From: Rhodococcus erythropolis NBRC 15567
GTDB taxonomy: Bacteria > Actinomycetota > Actinomycetes > Mycobacteriales > Mycobacteriaceae
Assembly: GCF_001552595.1 (NCBI RefSeq)
Contig: NZ_BCRM01000025.1
Coordinates: forward strand, 1 to 64,000
Length of the DNA: 64,000 bases
Direction of reading: 5' to 3'
Shown here piece after piece: positions 63,979 through 64,000 of this stretch. The notes below the pieces were generated by a model. That model was not told the origin of the DNA. It did no database searches and was given only the letters and a program-made list of their open reading frames with translations. How positions within the stretch are numbered: the stretch's first letter is position 1; every line of letters begins with the position of its first letter. Made by a program: the position numbers and the translations under genes.

Positions 63979-64000
63979 GCGGCGAAGTCATGGTTCTCGG
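63975..64000 (+). CDS. Start of next gene in the cyclase/FAH operon (truncated by window end)
   Basis: GTG at 63975 overlaps the FAH stop (GTGA) and opens a frame M-S-G-E-V-M-V-L to the window end. Coupling overlaps of this kind are common in this window, but only eight codons are visible, so no product can be named. Confidence 0.4.

Overview
The window is high-GC actinobacterial DNA from a mycolic-acid-containing genus, most likely Rhodococcus (erythropolis/qingshengii-like; the species is an inference). The evidence is the cell-envelope gene set: UDP-galactopyranose mutase, GlfT2, the decaprenyl-phosphate phosphoribosyltransferase UbiA, AftB, mycolyltransferases, a Culp6-type cutinase, FadD32, Pks13, AccD4, two Emb arabinosyltransferases, AftA, DprE2, DprE1 and a GtrA-family protein. 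The order closely follows Mycobacterium tuberculosis Rv3816c to Rv3789. Rhodococcus-style insertions interrupt it, including an MspA-type porin and mycolyltransferases with LGFP repeats.

Layout. 1-4.5 kb: two tandem secreted proteins built from near-identical bacterial Ig-like repeats. The first is cut by the window edge; the second carries a cluster of small indels. 4.5-8.8 kb: lipoprotein, two PlsC-type acyltransferases, an Ltp-domain membrane protein flanked by 22-bp direct repeats, and a HAD hydrolase. 8.8-12.7 kb: divergent amidase and SpoIID-like envelope proteins, both with LGFP-like C-termini. 12.7-19.3 kb: a metabolic cassette of PucR regulator, amino-acid permease, thiolase, acyl-CoA dehydrogenase and MBL hydrolase. 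19.4-25.8 kb: the tightly overlapping glf-glfT2-PAP2-ubiA-aftB operon, which builds galactan and primes and caps arabinan. 26.1-29.3 kb: two mycolyltransferases. 29.4-40.7 kb: DUF732 lipoprotein, Culp6, an F420-type oxidoreductase, then fadD32-pks13-accD4, which perform the final mycolic-acid condensation. 40.7-42.6 kb: LysR regulator and EamA transporter. 42.6-49.3 kb: two emb genes on the minus strand. 49.3-54.7 kb: an insertion relative to M. tuberculosis (XRE/MetAP pair, GT-C membrane protein, porin, ANTAR-like membrane protein, TetR). 54.7-59.4 kb: dprE1-dprE2-aftA operon (decaprenylphosphoryl-arabinose supply and the first arabinose transfer) and a divergent gtrA. 59.4-64 kb: PIN-domain protein, alpha/beta hydrolase, and a TetR-controlled cyclase/FAH catabolic cluster that runs off the window.

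Together most of these genes assemble the mycolyl-arabinogalactan envelope: DprE1/E2 and UbiA make the arabinose donor, Glf/GlfT2 build galactan, AftA/Emb/AftB build arabinan, AccD4/FadD32/Pks13 make mycolate, and the mycolyltransferases attach it. A recurrent sequence feature is a TANNNT hexamer 6-8 nt before the start codon of many operon-first genes, which suggests leaderless transcription. I saw no rRNA, tRNA, CRISPR array or recognisable insertion sequence.
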